A stretch of 64,000 bases of DNA from Saccopteryx bilineata (GCF_036850765.1 NC_089501.1:13864997-13928996); one strand, 5' to 3'. Shown: positions 48,770 through 60,641, counted from the first letter of the stretch. Program-made: numbers and translations. The notes: generated by a model not told the origin, from the letters alone.

Positions 48770-49420
48770 GGAAATAGTTCCCAAAGTGTGCTTCAGGAAA
48801 CTGTAGAGTTCTCAAACCATTTCAGGAGCAGTCCATGAAATTAAAACTATTTTTATAACATTGCTAAGACACTATTCGCCTTTTTCACTCTAATTCTTGT
48901 TCCGGTAAACAGTGGAGTCTTTCAGAAGGGATAGGACAAGTGGTATTACAACAGGTTGAATGCAAAAGCAGATATCAGAATCCAGCTGTCTCTTGTTAAG
49001 CCAGATATTAAAGGGACTTGAAAATATATAGAACAATGCCACTCTTCTCACCAAAATCATTTTGTTTTAGAGAAATATATCTATATTTTTTAAATATGGT
49101 ATTTATGTAATTATGTGATATATTATTTTAATATTTTAATAAATATTTTTAAATTTCTCAGTTTTAATATCTAAAATTAAATATCAATGGATGTAAATAA
49201 CTAAATGAAGAGCAACTATGAAATTTAAGATACAAGATGTTTTATTACTTTAATTCTAATTTCCACTGAGAGCTACTATTAGCTTTTGAAAACACAAAAA
49301 TTCTCATAGATACAGTAGTAAAAGCTTTGACTCACCTCAAGCTAAAATAAAATGAGATTTATTCATTCTATAACCTCATCAAATCTCAGTTGTAATAAAG
49401 ATTTAAGATTCTGAGCAACA
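48770..49420 (+). repeat. Possible old hAT relic
   Basis: Opens 'aaatagttcccaaagtgtgcttcaggaaactgtagagttctcaaaccatttcaggagcagtccatgaaattaaaactatttttataa', the pattern seen at the termini of ancient Charlie/Tip100-like transposons. The rest is AT-rich and unrecognised, and no right end was found. Confidence 0.4.
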
Positions 49421-49799
49421 GTCTAAAGTAGTGGTTCTCAAACTTTTTGAAGTTGGGGCTCATTTAAAATCCTACAAATAATTGTAGGTGCACTGTATAC
49501 AAATTTCTAAGAAATATGTTATAATAACTAAGTCAAAGATTAAAGAAAATATTAAAGTCCAAGTATGCTTTTATGGTAATTAAATGAAATAAATATAACA
49601 TTAAATTTATCCTGACATTAAAAAACATTTTTATGTTACATCTTTTGAGTTATGCTTTTTAGAATTTATAAAAAAGAGGGGTTAAAAAATAAAAAAAAAC
49701 CTACAAAAAAGTTATCTTTTTATATACATAGATACACTCTTAATAAGATTTAGTAAATTCAGCAGGTCCTGGCGTGAATGTATTAAGTTTTTTCATTCT

Positions 49800-50200
49800 T
49801 GTGTTTATGAGAAACATGAGCCTGATGTGTCCTAGTGATTTCTTCAATGTTTGGGCATATATTTGAAAGGCAAACGCTCATTTCCTCATCAATACATTGA
49901 AGAATTCCTCTTTTTTTACTCTTGTGTTGAGGGTAGAAAATCCTAATTTACATAAATAGGATGTTGAAAATTGTAGTAAAATTTTCAAAGCTTGTTTAGA
50001 TATTGCCACATATTCTTCTTTTATAGAAATCCAAAAGGCTTCAAGAGACTATTCCTTATGTTTAATCATCAATCCATGATCAGTGGATATAGCTGCCAGT
50101 TCTTCTTCTGTTAATGTTAAACCAAAATCACTTGAAGCTTCCATGAATGGATTTCTAATCCAATCGTATTGTTCAGTGTTAAGTGATGGAAAATGCTATA
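49800..50200 (-). pseudogene. hAT transposase C-terminal dimerisation domain, broken
   Basis: The hAT C-terminal domain normally holds the transposase dimer together. Seen here: WISIKEEY, then LLQFSTSYLCKLGFSTL, then in a shifted frame CLSNICPNIEEI, the usual order for a Charlie/ZBED5-type protein end. An in-frame stop and at least one frameshift break it. The catalytic and BED-finger parts are absent. Confidence 0.65.
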
Positions 50201-50454
50201 AATTAAATTCTGCCAGTCAGCCTTCAAGTCCTATTTTAATTACACTTAACTTTTGCTCACTTCCAGAATCAGATTCTTCAATATCACACTTCTCTTTGAG
50301 AAATCTATCCATTTTATTTGGGTGTATTTATCTAAAAATAATATAATGATGTGTTAACAATAAATATAATAATGATGTGTTAACAAAAAGAGTGGTATTT
50401 CCATAATAAAATGGTATAATAGAGTAACTATATTTATTTTTATATCTGGGCACA

Positions 50455-50927
50455 TGCCGCAAACCAGTGCAGCTAGTAATTCCAGGTCCCCGGGTGGGAA
50501 TGGTGTGGAATTAAGAAAATATGGGGTCAGGAGGGCCCTATAATTGCTGCTGGCAAGAACAAAGCATGCCCAAAAACTGTATCTTGCCTTATTTATAGGG
50601 CAAAGTGGGCCATTAGCAAATCAATGAGATCTTTGATCATTTTTTCAAGGCAACCCAAGAATTTTACCAAGTGCAGAAAACCCCCACCATACATATCATC
50701 TTAACTTTACACCAAACAAAGGATAGAAGAAACTTGCCTCCACTCTTTCTGGGGAACATGGGGGTAATGTAAGCAATCCAGCACCACAGCTTAACAGCCT
50801 TTTGCAACCTAATCAGGCAAGTGAGGTGGGGGATTGGGCAGACTGTCAGCTTACAGCCAATTCTCTACACCTCTGTCCCCCAAAAATCTAAACTCCAAAA
50901 ACCCTGTTGGTTTTTTGGCACCCAACA
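50455..50927 (-). mobile_element. Solo LTR, class-II (ERVK) like, inside hAT
   Basis: 473 bp with TG...CA ends on either strand reading. On the minus strand it begins TGTTGGGTGCC. Perfect 6-bp TSD GGCACA (50449-50454 and 50928-50933); six bases is the usual class-II length. TATAAATAA-type sequence occurs mid-LTR on the minus strand. No proviral interior. Confidence 0.85.
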
Positions 50928-51007
50928 GGCACATATTTCTCTGGAATACCATAGGGTGCACCTGGAAATCTTCTAGGACACACACTTTAAGAACCACTGG
51001 TCTAGAG

Positions 51008-51729
51008 CAATAATGTGTATCTACATCTATATCTAAATCAGTATCTATATTGAATAATGCTTATTTACCTACTGAAAAATATATATGTATATGGGATGTA
51101 TAAATAAATAAACACATATACACATACATATATAAAATACACCTGAAGAGAAATGGAGTGGATCATAGCTATGACTGAGAGGGAAAAATAAACTTATCAT
51201 TACCAGGGAGAGTGGGTTCTTAACCCTAAAGTGATATTGTGAGAGACGGAGAGGTGTTGTTTGGCTAATTTTGTTTAGTGTATTTGTTTGTGTTTGGGCC
51301 CTGGTTTTAAGTATTGTGTGACAAAAAGAATAATCACCTAATTGTCTGGTTCCCCCCACTCCCTGCACTCCGACTCCCTGTATGGGTGCTAATGTGCTCT
51401 GTGTCTTCAGGCTTCCTCTGGGCTTAAAATGGCTTCAAATCCCAAGTAAATGCACAGCTATGTACCTCCTATGTAAAAACAACTACTTTTATATATAGTC
51501 CCAGCTTCCATAAAAAAAAAATGTATTCATTATCCCCCTTCAACCTTTTCTGTTCTTATATTTTCGATTTTTTTCTTCACTATCTTCATTAATCTCCATT
51601 CACATATTCTTGCAAATCTCACCTCCATCATCACTGAAAACAAAAGTGATTATTTCTGACTAAATCCATCCATAAAAGGCATGTGACAGTTAATCATGGA
51701 CTATCATATAAATATCTCTTCTATTATTT
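51008..51729. other. Unrecognised stretch
   Basis: No gene recognised; TA/CA-rich at 51005-51140. Confidence 0.45.
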
Positions 51730-51905
51730 CATACTGCCATTGAATTCTTTTTTGTTGTCTCATTTTTCCCTTCATTTATTTCTTGCCTCTAAATAGATTA
51801 TATGCTCCCTGGTGGAACAGAGAATCTCTGATTCATCTCTGAATTCCCTGCAACACCACACCCAGAAAGTGGGTGGTCAAAGATATTGAACAAGATATCT
51901 GGAAA
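51730..51905 (+). repeat. L2 3' end
   Basis: 'aatagattatatgctccctggtggaacagagaatctctgattcatctctgaattccctgcaacaccacacccagaaagtgggtggtcaaagatattg' matches the L2 3' order in diverged form. Confidence 0.6.
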
Positions 51906-53539
51906 AGTATGTGTAAAAATGCATAAGGCATTATTGTTACTATCTTTTGCTTTAATTTTGATGACACCCCTCTTTTATCAGACACTGTCAAGTGAAAAAG
52001 AATGCTGTAACAGTGACTCCAAATACATTCTTCCTACAATTCAAAAGACTGCCAAACTTTGACATCCTTGAGATCACAAAATTACATTAATTATAAAGAT
52101 ACAGTCATATCTATCTATTCGCTCTGCTTTTTACCATTTATGTCAATAGTCTTTATATCACTACAATTCTAAACTCTCCTCCAGGTAGACCAGACCATTT
52201 ACAATAGAACTGGGCTGTTGTGACAGTACTACAGGGTTGGAAACCAGAATGCAGTCTAATTAGTTGGTCTATTTTAGTTTTGATTTTGCACAACGAAAAC
52301 ATATAGCTAAGTCGCATGTGACTGACATTGACCCATGGATAGATCCAATTTTTCTTAAATAAACATCTCTTCTTTGTTGAAGACAAGTATGTCTTGTCAC
52401 AATTTGGTTGCCTAATTATAGCTCCAACCAAGCTCCAAATCCAGGCCAGAAATAGGCAGAAGAGTGATGGTCATGTGTTTCACAAGATCCCAGGCAACGG
52501 GCCAATACACATTGGAGCTAGGGTGGAATTTCTTGCCCTGTGAAAATGCAGTGCTAAATCTTCCTCTCCCTTTCTCTCTTTCTCTACAAGTGGATCTCTC
52601 TTGTACAAGGAGCTGAGCTGTCACCTGAAACTAACGAGCAAGATGTGTCTCCCAGAAATCTGAACTAGAGTCAAAAGTATGTGACCTACCAGCCTTGACA
52701 TGTCAACTTGGACCATAATTTATGGAATGGTTGAAAACAAGATTTTAATATAGTTCACCTTGGTATATTATTTCAACAATAACTTCTAAGCAGGGTACAT
52801 CTTTAAATTCCTTAGACAGCCTCAGCATATAACACATAGTAGTTAGTACATTTTTTACTGTAGCAAATGAACTTCTTATTCTTCCTCTTTTATACACCTC
52901 CTTCATTTGGTCTTTCTTTTATATATAGAAAGAATGAACTCTCATACTCACTCTTCTCTTTCCTTCTCCTGATTATTATAAGTAGTAGTTGAAGCATATG
53001 GACCAATAAAATTATCTGTAAGCTTCCAAACGTACCTTGTATTTTATAGACATCTAGATTTGGATGTATGTTCATGTCTCCCTTACTTTCTGATGTTTTC
53101 ATACTTCCTTTAACAGAAATTTTGCTGTATGTTAAGCCATCCACAGAGCAAAAGTAAAAATAGTATTAAATTAAATGCCTAGAAGATTCAAAAAAAATGT
53201 AAGAACAAAACAGTATCAAGGGTCAGAAAAGAGAGAGAAGTCCTGTGACTTTATTCAGCACAAAATCCTTACATCATTTTCAGAATATTTTTTATAGTCT
53301 TTAGTTACCTATAGTTGCTAAAATCAAAGAATTAATATACACTTCAATGAACTATATTTTAAAGTGTAATAAAAAGTTTTGAATGCTAATAAAACATTTT
53401 ACCTTAAGGAAGCTCTTAAGGCATGTTAATTAACTGTGTCATTCAGGATAATATGACCTTCACATTTAGAAAACCAGACTTGGGTTCCCCTTTGTATGCA
53501 AAGAACATGAGCTTTAAGAAGTTTTTTTTTTTCTTTCCA
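51906..53539. other. Unrecognised stretch
   Basis: No gene and no repeat that I recognise. Confidence 0.45.
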
Positions 53540-53965
53540 AATGTTCTTTTTTAAAAATAATTTTTATTGAATTTATTGGGGTGACATTGGTTAAAATTAC
53601 ACAGGTTTCAGGTATATAATTCTATAATACATCATCTGTATATTGTATTCTGTGTTCACTATCCAAAGTCAAGTCTCCTGCCACCATTTATCTCCCCTTT
53701 ACCCTCTTCTATCTCCCCACATACCCCTTTCCTGCTGGTAATCACCATACTGTTGTCTAGGTCTATGAGGTTTTCCTTTTCTTTGCTTAATTTCCTCACC
53801 TTTTTTACCTGCCCCTCAATCCTTCTCCCCTCTGACAACTGTCAGTCTGTTCTCTGTATCAATGAGTCTGTTTCTATTTTGTTTATTAGTTCATTTTGTT
53901 CATTAGATGCCACATGTAAGTGAAATCATATGGCACTTGTCTTTCTCTGGTTGGCTTATTTTGTT
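53540..53965 (-). mobile_element. LINE-1 3' end, 5'-truncated
   Basis: Minus-orientation L1 3'UTR: 'attgaatttattggggtgacattggttaaaattacacaggtttcaggtatataattc', 'ccctttcctgctggtaatcaccatactgttgtctaggtctatgag', ending in 'catatggcacttgtctttctctggttggctta'. Related to the 3'UTR at 5.3 kb. No clear TSD. Confidence 0.85.
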
Positions 53966-54719
53966 CTTTCCTGTGATGGTAGAAATGGATTTGCCATGAT
54001 CCTTCCTTTTACCTTTTCCCACTGTGACCTAGACACCAAAGGTAGGTACAGCATATCTGATTACAAACCTAACTCATCCCCAACTAGTCCATACCCAGAA
54101 ATGAACTTCTGTGATACTGGCTAATTTATTCAGTGAACCACCCAACTGGACCAAAAGCATCACTAATTAGCCAATGAATTAAATGGAGAGGATCCAGGGA
54201 TATACACAATAATTCAAACTCTTGTAATAAGGAAAGTTCTATGCATTACATTATATGTTTTGTTAAATAACTGCCATTATTATTGACATAGAGATGAATC
54301 CTAAAAACTTATTTGGAAGTCCTGGGAGGGGAGAATACTACTGCTATAATTCTTATTCCAAAACAATTTCTTCTTTCAGTATGAAGGCCACCCTCTCAGA
54401 ACAAGGAATGATTCTGAGAAGAAAACCCTCTTTGGTTCTGGGATTCACCATGTAATATCCTGCCCCTAGGACTTTGCATCTGGCATCCTTTCTGCTTTTG
54501 ATGCCACACTCTTCTCCCCTGTACCCTTTCACCTGGATAACTTCTACTAACCCCTCAGATCTTAGATTTTGTGTCACTTCTCCAGGAGTAAAGCAATAGC
54601 AATGAGAGTCAAGGACACTTGTTGATTAGGTGAAGATACCCTGATCAATGCCTCAGCCAAATTTTTGGTATCTCCTTATTATTAATTTTGTTGACTGCTG
54701 CTCTCAATACTTTGTTTAG
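53966..54719. other. Unrecognised stretch
   Basis: No gene and no repeat that I recognise. Confidence 0.45.
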
Positions 54720-54990
54720 TCATATTCATTAAACTCCTAAAATATGAAAAGCACAACACTAGGTGCTGAGAAATGGTGTTGGATAGAGTCTTTGTCCTCA
54801 AAGAGATCAGAGACCAGCAAAAGTGAGAAATATATGAACAGCTAATGGTAGCACCAAATAAGAAGGCTGTAACTAGTATATGTGTAAAGCGCTATAAAAA
54901 TATCATATTTTTATAAGTAGAGCTGATTATGAAATGAGTAGACTGTTTGTAGGTGAGAGGTTTAAAAAGGTATCCTGAGCAGGAGAAAAA
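54720..54990 (+). repeat. Ancient interspersed repeat, class uncertain
   Basis: 'aggtgctgagaaatggtgttggatagagtctttgtcctcaaagagatcagagaccag' resembles the ancient repeat also suspected at 9100-9660. Family not determined. Confidence 0.35.
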
Positions 54991-55664
54991 AATATAATCA
55001 AGACAATGCCAAGATGGAAGGACACCGTGGGTCCAAACATTGGAAAGAGTGTGTTAGGTCCCCTCCTAGGAGGTGAGGGATGGGAGAGGGGATAGGCAGG
55101 GCTCGTTATATATTTTGTGGTGCCCTGCGCAAAATGAAAATATGAGGTCCTGAGTTGAAAAAGTAGGGGGAAAGTGCTGTTAAAGGTATAAAAATAAAAA
55201 GGTTTTCCTTTAAAAAAGAAAGTAATGAAGTAATAGTGATCTATGACTTGTATATTATATAATATATTTGTATATTACAAAGAAAGTTATACTCATGGTC
55301 TCATTTTATGTAATACAGTGAATAAGACTATTAATGTGATATCTTGGTTATTGGCTCATTTTTCTACAAAGTCATTTACAAAGAAAAAAATAATTTGTAC
55401 TTTTAGGAACAATGCAATTTTCAACAATGCAATTAAAAGCAATGTCAGTCACTCCTAGTTAATGCAAGACCACAAATATATTTTAATAATTTTTAATTTT
55501 CAGAATGATCTTTCTGCTGATACAAATTTACTGGAATTGTTAGAATATATTTATAGGTTATGAAAACATGGGGATGCATTCCTGATAAATTATTTCATAA
55601 GAAATTTTAGTAAGTCTAGAGTTGAGTACTCTTGCAGAATACTTTTTATAATATTTTTTTCCTT
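54991..55664. other. Unrecognised AT-rich stretch
   Basis: No gene and no repeat that I recognise. Confidence 0.45.
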
Positions 55665-55860
55665 TTTAAAAAAATATATTTTATTTATTGATTTTAGAGG
55701 GGAGAGAGAGAGAGTGAAAGGTGGTGAGAGAGGAGCAGGAAGCATCAACACATAGCTTCTCCTATGTGCTTTGACCAGGCAAGCCTCGGGTTTTAAACCC
55801 ACGACCTTAGCATTTCAGGGTGATGCTTTACTCACTACGCCATCACTGATCACAGGTCAG
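55665..55860 (-). mobile_element. VES-type SINE, short form
   Basis: Minus orientation: 'ttttatttattgattttagaggggagagag' start, body with 'accaggcaagcctcgggttttaaaccc', head ending 'gatcacaggtcag'. More diverged than the other short-form copies. Confidence 0.88.
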
Positions 55861-56179
55861 ACAATATTTGCTTTTTCAGACAAGTCAATTTCATGTAAAT
55901 CTGAATTTAATTTAAAATGTAATTTTATACAATGGCATTTTAATGATTTTGCTGATATTTTCTGAAACTTATGGAGGTTATATAAGATATGAAAAGTAGT
56001 TTCTTGATTTACATGTAATTCCAAATACCTTGTTTATACATTCTATCTCTGTCTTCAATTATAAGGAAAATTTGATTTTAAAAATTCCTTCTTAATAGTC
56101 ATATAAAATAGCATTCTTCTCTGTCATAATCTGTCAAAATGTGATAATCTTTAAATTTAACTTCTATTTCCTTTTCTTT
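55861..56179. other. Unrecognised AT-rich stretch
   Basis: No gene and no repeat that I recognise. Confidence 0.4.
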
Positions 56180-56535
56180 AGAAAATTAAATTAATGGGGT
56201 GACACTGATCAAAAAGAGTCCATAGGTTTTAGGTCAACATCTCTACAGCATTTGAACTGTTGATTATGTTGTGTGCCTATCACCCAAAGTCAAATCACTC
56301 TCGTCACAACATACTTGTTCCTCTTTACTCCCCTCTCCCACCCCCTCTCTCACAACACCCTCTTCCTGGTAACCACGTCACTTTTATCAATGTCCATGAG
56401 TCTCAGTATTATAACTATGTATGAAATCATACAGTTCTTAGCTTTTTTAAAAATTTACTTATTTCACTCAGTTTAATGTTCTCAAGGTCCATCCATGCAG
56501 TCATAAATGGCATTAACTACTATTTCGAAGCCTAT
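56180..56535 (-). mobile_element. LINE-1 3' end, 5'-truncated
   Basis: Minus-orientation L1 3'UTR of the same lineage as 18.9 kb: 'taatggggtgacactgatcaaaaagagtccataggtttt', 'cctatcacccaaagtcaaatcactctcgtcacaac', 'ccacgtcacttttatcaatgtccatgagtctcagtattat'. Diverged; no clear TSD. Confidence 0.83.
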
Positions 56536-56649
56536 GGATATTTGCTTTGTAATATTGCAGCGGTTTTGAAAACCAGAAATCAAAACTCTCTGAAGAGTTC
56601 TAAATAACTCCCTCATAAGCTTTATTGCAATACTCTCGAGTATGTTTTA

Positions 56650-57115
56650 GCTTTGTAATAATTTACTGGCAAAGTTTGCTGCCTTATCCCCTGAGCTCCT
56701 GAATGTCCATCAGGCTGAAGAGTTCATATTTGTGCAAATGCAGATGGGTTCCAGAGATGCACTGGAAGCCCACCTCCCACCATGGTGCAGGCATTCACCT
56801 CATGCAAGGTCATTGCCTCCCTCCCAGGCCCACAGTTGCTGCCAATGCTGATACTTCGGCTTCTACTACCAACACTGCCACTACCAGTCTGGGTCAGGTT
56901 CTAACTCTGAATGCTCCACTGAGGACCCATGGTATCCAAGACTATCCCAAGTGCATGCACACCAGGAGGCCAGGCCAACTGCTCAGCCAATAGCTGCAGC
57001 AGTGCTGAGCTGTGCACATGCAAGCTGCAGCTGATGTCTGTGCCCGTGTCATATCCATGCTCCATTGTTACATGTGACATCTGTCACTTGCGAAACACAG
57101 TTCAAAGATAAAATT
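56650..57115 (+). other. GC-richer unrecognised block
   Basis: This segment is clearly GC-richer than its surroundings. It carries two overlapping open frames (56703-56993, 96 codons; 56929-57111, 60 codons) and a Thr/Ala-rich run. It may be a decayed processed pseudogene or other retrocopy; I could not identify a parent. Confidence 0.3.
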
Positions 57116-57216
57116 ATTATGAATTTCAAGAAGTCCATAGCAGAACCTTAAACCATGGGTGGAAAGTCTCCCTTTTGAGGGCCCTGAGTGACTACAAAAG
57201 CCACTTGCCTACAAAG

Positions 57217-57590
57217 TGGAGGAAAGTCAAAAGTACTAAGTGACTTTTTGTTCCTATTTTGAAAAAGTGAAGGGAAGGCCCAAGGACATGGATACTTGGC
57301 CCTGTTGGAGTTTTTTACCAGTTAGGCATTAGATAGCAGATGATGTGATATTATGTCTCAGAAAGGGCAAGAAAATTTAATTAGTTTTGCAAAACTAAAT
57401 AATAAAATTGTACACTGTATTCTGTTTGTTAGTTTCTTATGCATGATGTCATGTTTTTGTTTAATAAATTGGAAAGCTAATCTCTCTAAAGCACCTCAAT
57501 CCTGGAAAGACTGGGGTCCTCCACTTTCAGTATTGTTGCTGCCTCCTTCTTCTGTGGCTCCTCTTCATGAGACCCTGACCAATAACAACA
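57217..57590 (+). repeat. 5' LTR
   Basis: 374 bp, ending 'ccctgaccaataacaaca' at 57590. AATAAA signals at 57401-57406 and 57463-57468. Relative to the 3' LTR the first three bases (TGT) are not recognisable and about 42 bp are missing after 'agtgaagg' (near 57275). The substantial LTR-LTR differences imply an old insertion. No TSD could be matched at the two outer edges. Confidence 0.88.
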
Positions 57591-57592
57591 AA

Positions 57593-57610
57593 TGGCGTCC
57601 GAACAGGGAC
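57593..57610 (+). promoter_or_regulatory. Primer-binding site, lysine tRNA type
   Basis: TGGCGTCCGAACAGGGAC, two bases after the 5' LTR. It matches the known tRNA-Lys3 type site at 17 of 18 positions. This is where reverse transcription of the minus strand would start. Confidence 0.9.
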
Positions 57611-58803
57611 CTGGAAAAAAAATAAGTCTTCAAAACTGCTTTTAGTTTTCAGCCCAAGAAAACCAAAAAAATTCATGCAAACAAATAAGTCCCTACTCAA
57701 AAATAATAAAACAATAAAAAATCCCCCATCAAATGACTACAAAGCCTATGCTTCTTTGCAGTTGCTTAAAAAATTGTTATATAATTCCAAAATCAACATT
57801 TAAAAAAAACTTTAAACAAACTATAATATTTAGTTAAAAGACATTGTTTATTAATTTACCCCCACAAAAAATTTACTTAATTTACAATAAAAATTAATAA
57901 AATCTCTCCAAAAAGCTCATCAAAATAAAAAAATCATTCCTTTAAAAGACTAGTCCAATAATAATAAATTATCAAAACTTATTAACTTAATTTTCCACTC
58001 AGCTGAAATTAAAATAAAAAACTCAACATAGTCAACCTAAACTACCAATTACAACTATAAAATTTAAAAATAGATAAAAACTCAAATATCAAAAAAATTA
58101 CAACTTTTCTTATTATAGTCTAATTTTCTTTAATATTTTAGCTACAATCCTCTAAACTATCATTTTGTTTCTTTCTTATTCTTTGCCTAAAAATTTAGAC
58201 AAAAGACTCCTACTTAGTAAATCCAATTACAAAATCTCTCAACAGCCACAAATATTTTTCTCAAAAAAATTTTAATTAGTCCCATCCATCATTAATCTCT
58301 CTGTCAAAAAATGCCCTGACTAAAATCAGACAAATATCTTTCTAATCTAATTATGCTCTGAAATCCCAAATTTCTAATTTGTCAAATTTATCTAATTCTA
58401 GTTTCTATTTAATTTTTATTTAATGTTGTCTAAAACATAATTTTTAAGGTCTGAATTAAATTTTTATATATAAAAATTTAAAATGCTGGCTCTTATATTA
58501 AAAAAATAGTTTTATCCCTACATTTTTGCTTTAAAATTAAAACATAAAAAACACTCATTTAAATTTAAATTAAATTAAATATAAATCCTTAAAATTTTCT
58601 AATTTAATTAATACATTATAAAATGTATTCAAAATTAAAAATCAAATAATTTAGATATTAAAATTAATCAAAATTATATATTATACTTATATTTCTATAC
58701 TATAAATTATCTTATTTATATATAAAAATATACTCAAATCTATAAAACAAAGAAATTAAACAAAATAAACAAGACCCTAATAAGTTATTTCAAGAATTTG
58801 TCT

Positions 58804-59002
58804 AGCCTGACCTGTGGTGGTGCAGTGGATAATGTGTCGACCTGGAAATGCTGAGGTCGCCAGTTTGAAACCCTGGGCTTGCCTGGTCAAGGCACATATG
58901 GGAGTTGATGCTTCCAGCTCCTCCCCCCTTCTCTCTCTCTGTCTCTGTCTCTCTCCCTCTCTCTCTCCTCTCTAAAAATGAATAAAGAAAAAAAAAAAAA
59001 AA
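58804..59002 (+). mobile_element. VES-type SINE, short form, in provirus
   Basis: Plus orientation: head 'agcctgacctgtggtggtgcag', CT-rich tail at 58930-58970, A-rich end. Perfect TSD AAGAATTTGTCT (58792-58803 and 59003-59014). Normal G content, so it inserted after the provirus lost its G. Confidence 0.95.
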
Positions 59003-59219
59003 AAGAATTTGTCTCAAGCTGCTTCAGGCAGTTGACTGCTTGTCAGCCCACATTCTACGAAAAAAAAAAAACACCCAAAAAACAAAAATTTGACTCTTCT
59101 AATGCCCTAAAATACTGACTACTCTAAACATTTAATTTCAAAAGAATAAAAAAATGTTAGCTCAGATTATTCTTTCAAAAACAAAATTTTACAATTTATA
59201 ACTTAATAAAAAAAATCAG

Positions 59220-59554
59220 GCCTGACCAGGTGGTGGCGCAGTGGATAGAGCGTCGGACTGGGATGCAGAAGGACCCAGGTTCGAGACCCCGAGGTCGCCA
59301 GCTTGAGCGCCGGCTCATCTGGCTTGAGCAAAAGAGCTCACCAGCTTGGACCCAAGGTCGCTGGCTCCAGCAGGGGGTTACTCGGTCTGCTGAAGGCCCA
59401 TGGTCAAGGCACATATGAGAAAGCAATCAATGAACAACTAAGAAGTCGCAACGTGCAACGAGAAACTGATGATTGATGCTTCTCATCTCTCTCCGTTCCT
59501 GTCTGTCTGTCCCTGTCTATCCCTCTCTCTGACTCACTCTCTGTCTCTGTAAAA

Positions 59555-59589
<35 letters not shown>

Positions 59590-59594
59590 AACAT
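59220..59594 (+). mobile_element. VES-type SINE, long form, in provirus
   Basis: Plus orientation, close to consensus: head 'gcctgaccaggtggtggcgc' at 59220, serial 'gcttgagc' body, then an (AAAT)n tail (59549-59590). TSD about ATAAAAAAAATCAG (59206-59219 and 59595-59608). Normal G content. Confidence 0.95.
59549..59591. repeat. (AAAT)n microsatellite
   Basis: About ten AAAT units forming the SINE tail. Confidence 0.95.
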
Positions 59595-60641
59595 AAAAAA
59601 AAAATCAGACACATATTCAAACTAATCAAAATACTAACAGTAACCCTCCTATTAATATTACATAAAATAAGTTTATTGAACAAAAACAATTTACTAATTT
59701 ATAACAATGTAAACAAAATATAAAAACAAAACTTTACTCTTATCTCCACAAATACAAAAGACCAATAAATTACCTTCCAAAAACCTAAAGACTCTATGTA
59801 AGTCAAATATTTTAAAAAATTTAACATCTTTAAACCACCAAAAAAATAAAAAGACTAAGCTTAAGGCCAAAAATTATCAAAAAAATAAAAACAACTACAA
59901 CACAAAAAGCTTAACTGACTGCTTAACGACAACTAAAAAACCACCCAAAAGACAAAAAATGTCTTAATTAAAACTAAATCTCCAAAACATTTTTGACTCT
60001 ATTTCTGACAATATTAACTATTATGTCTATAACAATAAACAAAACTATTCTTACTAAATTGATATTCTAAACCTTCTTTAAATAGACCTATTAATTTAAA
60101 AAAATCCCCTTTTCTATTTATATTAATAATTTTATTTAACTTCCAAGTCCATTTGACAGCCACAAACCCTTAAAGCCTAAAAAAACCCAAATTATATCAA
60201 ATTATACTATAAACTCAAATAAATTACCCATTTATATAAATATAAAAAATTGTTATTAAAAATAAAATCACAAAATTATAATTTTTCTTAAAATAAAAAT
60301 GAGACATTTATGTAATCAAAATATTATGTCTATTAAAATACAATTACAACAAAATATATAATATTTTTTTAAAAACTAATACACTTTTATTAAATATTAC
60401 ACAAAATAAGCTTATTGAACTAAACTTTCTAATACACCTTTATTAAATAATATTTCTAATAAATTATCTAAACTAAACTCTATTAAATATTTACAATTAT
60501 TAAAAACTTCTACAATAAGTGCATTATTGTCATTACTGTTTTATGATTTTATATTTATTTAAAGAAAAAGCAGAAATGACTTGCGTTGTTCCAAAGAACG
60601 AGCCTCTTTATACATCATAATGTTACAAAATAAGTTAAAGT

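Larger units (their letters stand above)
49429..50999 (-). mobile_element. hAT transposon with decayed transposase end
   Basis: 1,571 bp including an inserted LTR. Termini TAGTGGTTCTCAAA (49429) and the complement of CAGTGGTTCTTAAA (ending 50999) form the inverted repeats. TSD GTCTAAAG (49421-49428) and GTCTAGAG (51000-51007), 7/8 identical. Minus-strand text at about 50200-49800 encodes, across several frames and a stop, the C-terminal part of a hAT transposase: an acidic/TEEEL segment, then TSYLCKLGFSTL, the counterpart of the xxLCExxFSxL dimerisation core. Probably Charlie/ZBED5-like; the N-terminal parts are deleted. Confidence 0.8.
57611..60641 (+). pseudogene. Proviral interior, not decodable
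   Basis: Where gag-pol-env should be. Hand counts: 53 G in 57661-58800 (1,140 nt) and 37 G in 59641-60540 (900 nt), with C staying near 15% in the first block. Stops occur in all frames every few codons, so no domain can be read. It is also too short for a complete provirus, so there must be deletions or a nonautonomous design. Confidence 0.7.

Noticed and set aside
57661..60540. Simple AT-rich satellite rather than proviral interior
   Set aside because: It is non-periodic, keeps C near 15%, and is framed by a primer-binding site, a polypurine tract and paired LTRs.
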